Source of the DNA: Stenotrophomonas maltophilia
GTDB taxonomy: Bacteria > Pseudomonadota > Gammaproteobacteria > Xanthomonadales > Xanthomonadaceae
Direction of reading: 5' to 3'
Assembly: GCA_002364755.1 (NCBI GenBank)
Contig: DEZI01000013.1
Span: forward strand, 18,533-44,139
DNA: 25,607 bases
The position numbers and the translations under genes are program-made. The notes under the pieces are model-generated. The model had not been told where the DNA came from. It made no database searches and was given only the letters and a program-made list of their open reading frames with translations. Of the stretch, positions 24,638 to 25,607 are shown in pieces; the first letter of the stretch is position 1; each line of letters opens with the position of its first letter.

Positions 24638-25258
24638 TCAGCTCGATGGCCCGTCACCCTGCGCCTTGCGAGGCCAGTAACCCTTGGCCCGCGGACGCTT
24701 CCGCGGGCGATCGTGGCCTGCGGTATTGCCCGGCATCCAGGCCTCGGCCGCGGTCTTGGGCATGGCGGTCACGCCCTGCCCGGCCACGCCGCGCGCCAGA
24801 GGCGCCAGGTGGCGCAAGGCACGCGCATAGACCCCACGCTTGAACATCACCACATGCTCGACCGGGTACCAGAAGTCGACCCAGCGCCAGTTGTCGAACT
24901 CGGGCGAGTCGGTCTGGTCCAGCTGCACATGCGATTCATCGCCGGTGAGGCGCAGCAGGAACCAGACCTGCTTCTGGCCGATGCAGACCTGCCGCTCGTT
25001 ACGGCGGATGGCCCGGGCCGGCAGCTTGTAACGCAGCCAGCCCGGTGTCGCCCCCAGCACTTCTACGTGCTCGGGCAGCAGGCCGGTCTCTTCCTGCAAT
25101 TCACGATACATGGCCTCGACCGGAGTCTCGTCGGTGTTCATGCCACCCTGCGGGAACTGCCAGCCATCCCGGCGCACGCGTCGTGCCCAGAACACCTGCC
25201 CGTCCTGCCGCATCAGCACGATGCCGACGTTCGGTCGATAGCCGTCCGGATCGATCAC
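24638..25258 (-). CDS. rppH: RNA pyrophosphohydrolase RppH
   Basis: A 206-residue Nudix enzyme that removes pyrophosphate from the 5' triphosphate of mRNAs and so starts RNase E-dependent decay. The N-terminus MIDPDGYRPNVGIVL and WQFPQGG at 33-39 are diagnostic. The Nudix box has G38, E44, R52-E53 and E56-E57. It starts with GTG; AGGAG 8 nt upstream supports this. It is 30 residues longer than E. coli RppH (176) because of a basic tail (RPRKRPRAKG) at about 184-193, which may help RNA binding (inference). The promoter and Fur-like sites of bfd lie in the gap after its stop. Confidence 0.95.
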   Translation of the reverse strand: MIDPDGYRPNVGIVLMRQDGQVFWARRVRRDGWQFPQGGMNTDETPVEAMYRELQEETGLLPEHVEVLGATPGWLRYKLPARAIRRNERQVCIGQKQVWFLLRLTGDESHVQLDQTDSPEFDNWRWVDFWYPVEHVVMFKRGVYARALRHLAPLARGVAGQGVTAMPKTAAEAWMPGNTAGHDRPRKRPRAKGYWPRKAQGDGPSS

Positions 25259-25291
25259 GATGCGGACTCCTAAGAAAATCTACTGGGCGGG

Positions 25292-25320
25292 ACTATCCCA
25301 TGCCGTCTGTCGGCCCACAA
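25292..25320 (-). promoter_or_regulatory. Candidate rppH promoter
   Basis: On the minus strand TTGTGG (25320-25315), a 17-bp spacer and GATAGT (25297-25292) form a moderate sigma70 match 34 bp before the GTG start of rppH. Confidence 0.45.
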
Positions 25321-25336
25321 GCTCGGCACAAAAGTG

Positions 25337-25365
25337 TTGACAGGCCCGATACACATGAGCAGAAT
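25337..25365 (+). promoter_or_regulatory. tRNA operon promoter
   Basis: A perfect -35 TTGACA (25337-25342), a 17-bp spacer and CAGAAT (25360-25365) lie before the tRNA-Met gene. The predicted start at about 25371-25373, in a GC-rich discriminator (AGCGGGC), is consistent with stringent control of tRNA promoters. Confidence 0.75.
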
Positions 25366-25379
25366 AGCGGGCTCACCAA

Positions 25380-25456
25380 GGCTATGTAGCTCAGCCGGTT
25401 AGAGCACAGCACTCATAATGCTGGGGTCGGTGGTTCGAGTCCACCCATAGCCACCA
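25380..25456 (+). tRNA. tRNA-Met (anticodon CAU)
   Basis: 77 nt with encoded CCA. The acceptor stem GGCTATG pairs with CATAGCC; D arm GTAGCTCAGCCGGTTAGAGC; anticodon loop CTCATAA on stem CAGCA/TGCTG; T arm with GGTTCGAGTCC. It resembles the elongator tRNA-Met of E. coli. A CAU anticodon could also be tRNA-Ile2, but the overall sequence favours Met. Confidence 0.95.
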
Positions 25457-25458
25457 CA

Positions 25459-25481
25459 CTGAAAATCAAGTTGTTTTTCAG
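25459..25481 (+). other. Hairpin in the tRNA spacer
   Basis: CTGAAAA (25459-25465) pairs with TTTTCAG (25475-25481) between the two tRNA genes. It has no following U-run, and the tRNAs are 58 bp apart without a clear second promoter, so it is more likely a processing feature than a terminator. Confidence 0.4.
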
Positions 25482-25514
25482 CGTGAAAAGTGAGAAAATA
25501 GTTCCACGTTACAT

Positions 25515-25588
25515 TGCCCCTTAGCCAAGCGGTAAGGCACCTGACTCTGACTCAGGCATCGGTGGTTCGAATCCATCAGGGGCAGCCA
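25515..25588 (+). tRNA. tRNA-Gln (anticodon CUG)
   Basis: 74 nt with encoded CCA. The acceptor stem TGCCCCT pairs with AGGGGCA; D arm TAGCCAAGCGGTAAGGCA; anticodon stem CCTGA/TCAGG with loop CTCTGAC gives CUG; T arm GGTTCGAATCC. The U1-A72 pair is typical of tRNA-Gln. It is probably co-transcribed with tRNA-Met. Confidence 0.95.
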
Positions 25589-25607
25589 AATTAAAAAAGA
25601 AAAGGCC

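Overview
The window looks like a chromosomal segment of the Stenotrophomonas maltophilia group (Xanthomonadaceae). It is GC-rich with strongly GC3-biased genes. It carries a one-adaptor, two-permease RND operon matching SmeIJK, and many short palindromic repeats headed by GTAG or GTGG, the signature of the REP-like SMAG family known from this species. Nothing points to a phage, plasmid or insertion sequence; this is core-genome content with lineage-specific repeats.

Layout. (1) 84-1391, minus: secreted M20D amidohydrolase. (2) 1579-9282, plus: the tripartite-pump operon smeI (adaptor), smeJ and smeK (two RND permeases), with small hairpins in both intercistronic gaps and no outer-membrane channel gene or regulator alongside. 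(3) 9438-13593, plus: a YccS-type FUSC membrane protein and a lysophospholipid-flippase/acyltransferase fusion. (4) 13768-14842, plus: two tandem small dispanin (CD225) proteins and a DUF2752 membrane protein, a compact cluster of unknown function. (5) 18702 down to 15019, minus: DUF6776 coiled-coil membrane protein, bactofilin, ErpA-type Fe-S carrier, NudC and AmpE-like protein. (6) 18883-19500, plus: DUF4126 membrane protein. (7) 19545-23582, plus: a response regulator with degenerate GGDEF and EAL domains, directly followed by a hybrid histidine kinase with its own HPt. (8) 25258 down to 23712, minus: rppH, then bfd and bfr, with Fur-box-like sites over the bfd promoter. (9) 25380-25588, plus: tRNA-Met(CAU) and tRNA-Gln(CUG). 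No stretch over 300 bases lacks a gene.

Functional themes. Much of the window serves the envelope: drug efflux, FUSC transport, phospholipid recycling, a bactofilin cytoskeleton and an AmpE-like protein. The kinase/regulator pair looks like a phosphorelay ending on a probable non-catalytic c-di-GMP effector. Bfd/Bfr form an iron-storage and release pair, but this Bfr lacks two of the six standard ferroxidase ligands.

The observations most worth following are: a REP unit inside the hybrid-kinase reading frame, encoding its REC-HPt linker; REP heads that supply the TAG stop codons of two genes; the dispanin/DUF2752 cluster; the Bfr lacking ferroxidase ligands; the doubly degenerate GGDEF/EAL regulator; and a Gly/Ser/Thr-rich insert found only in SmeJ. 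Functional calls rest on motif recognition by eye; no database searches were run.
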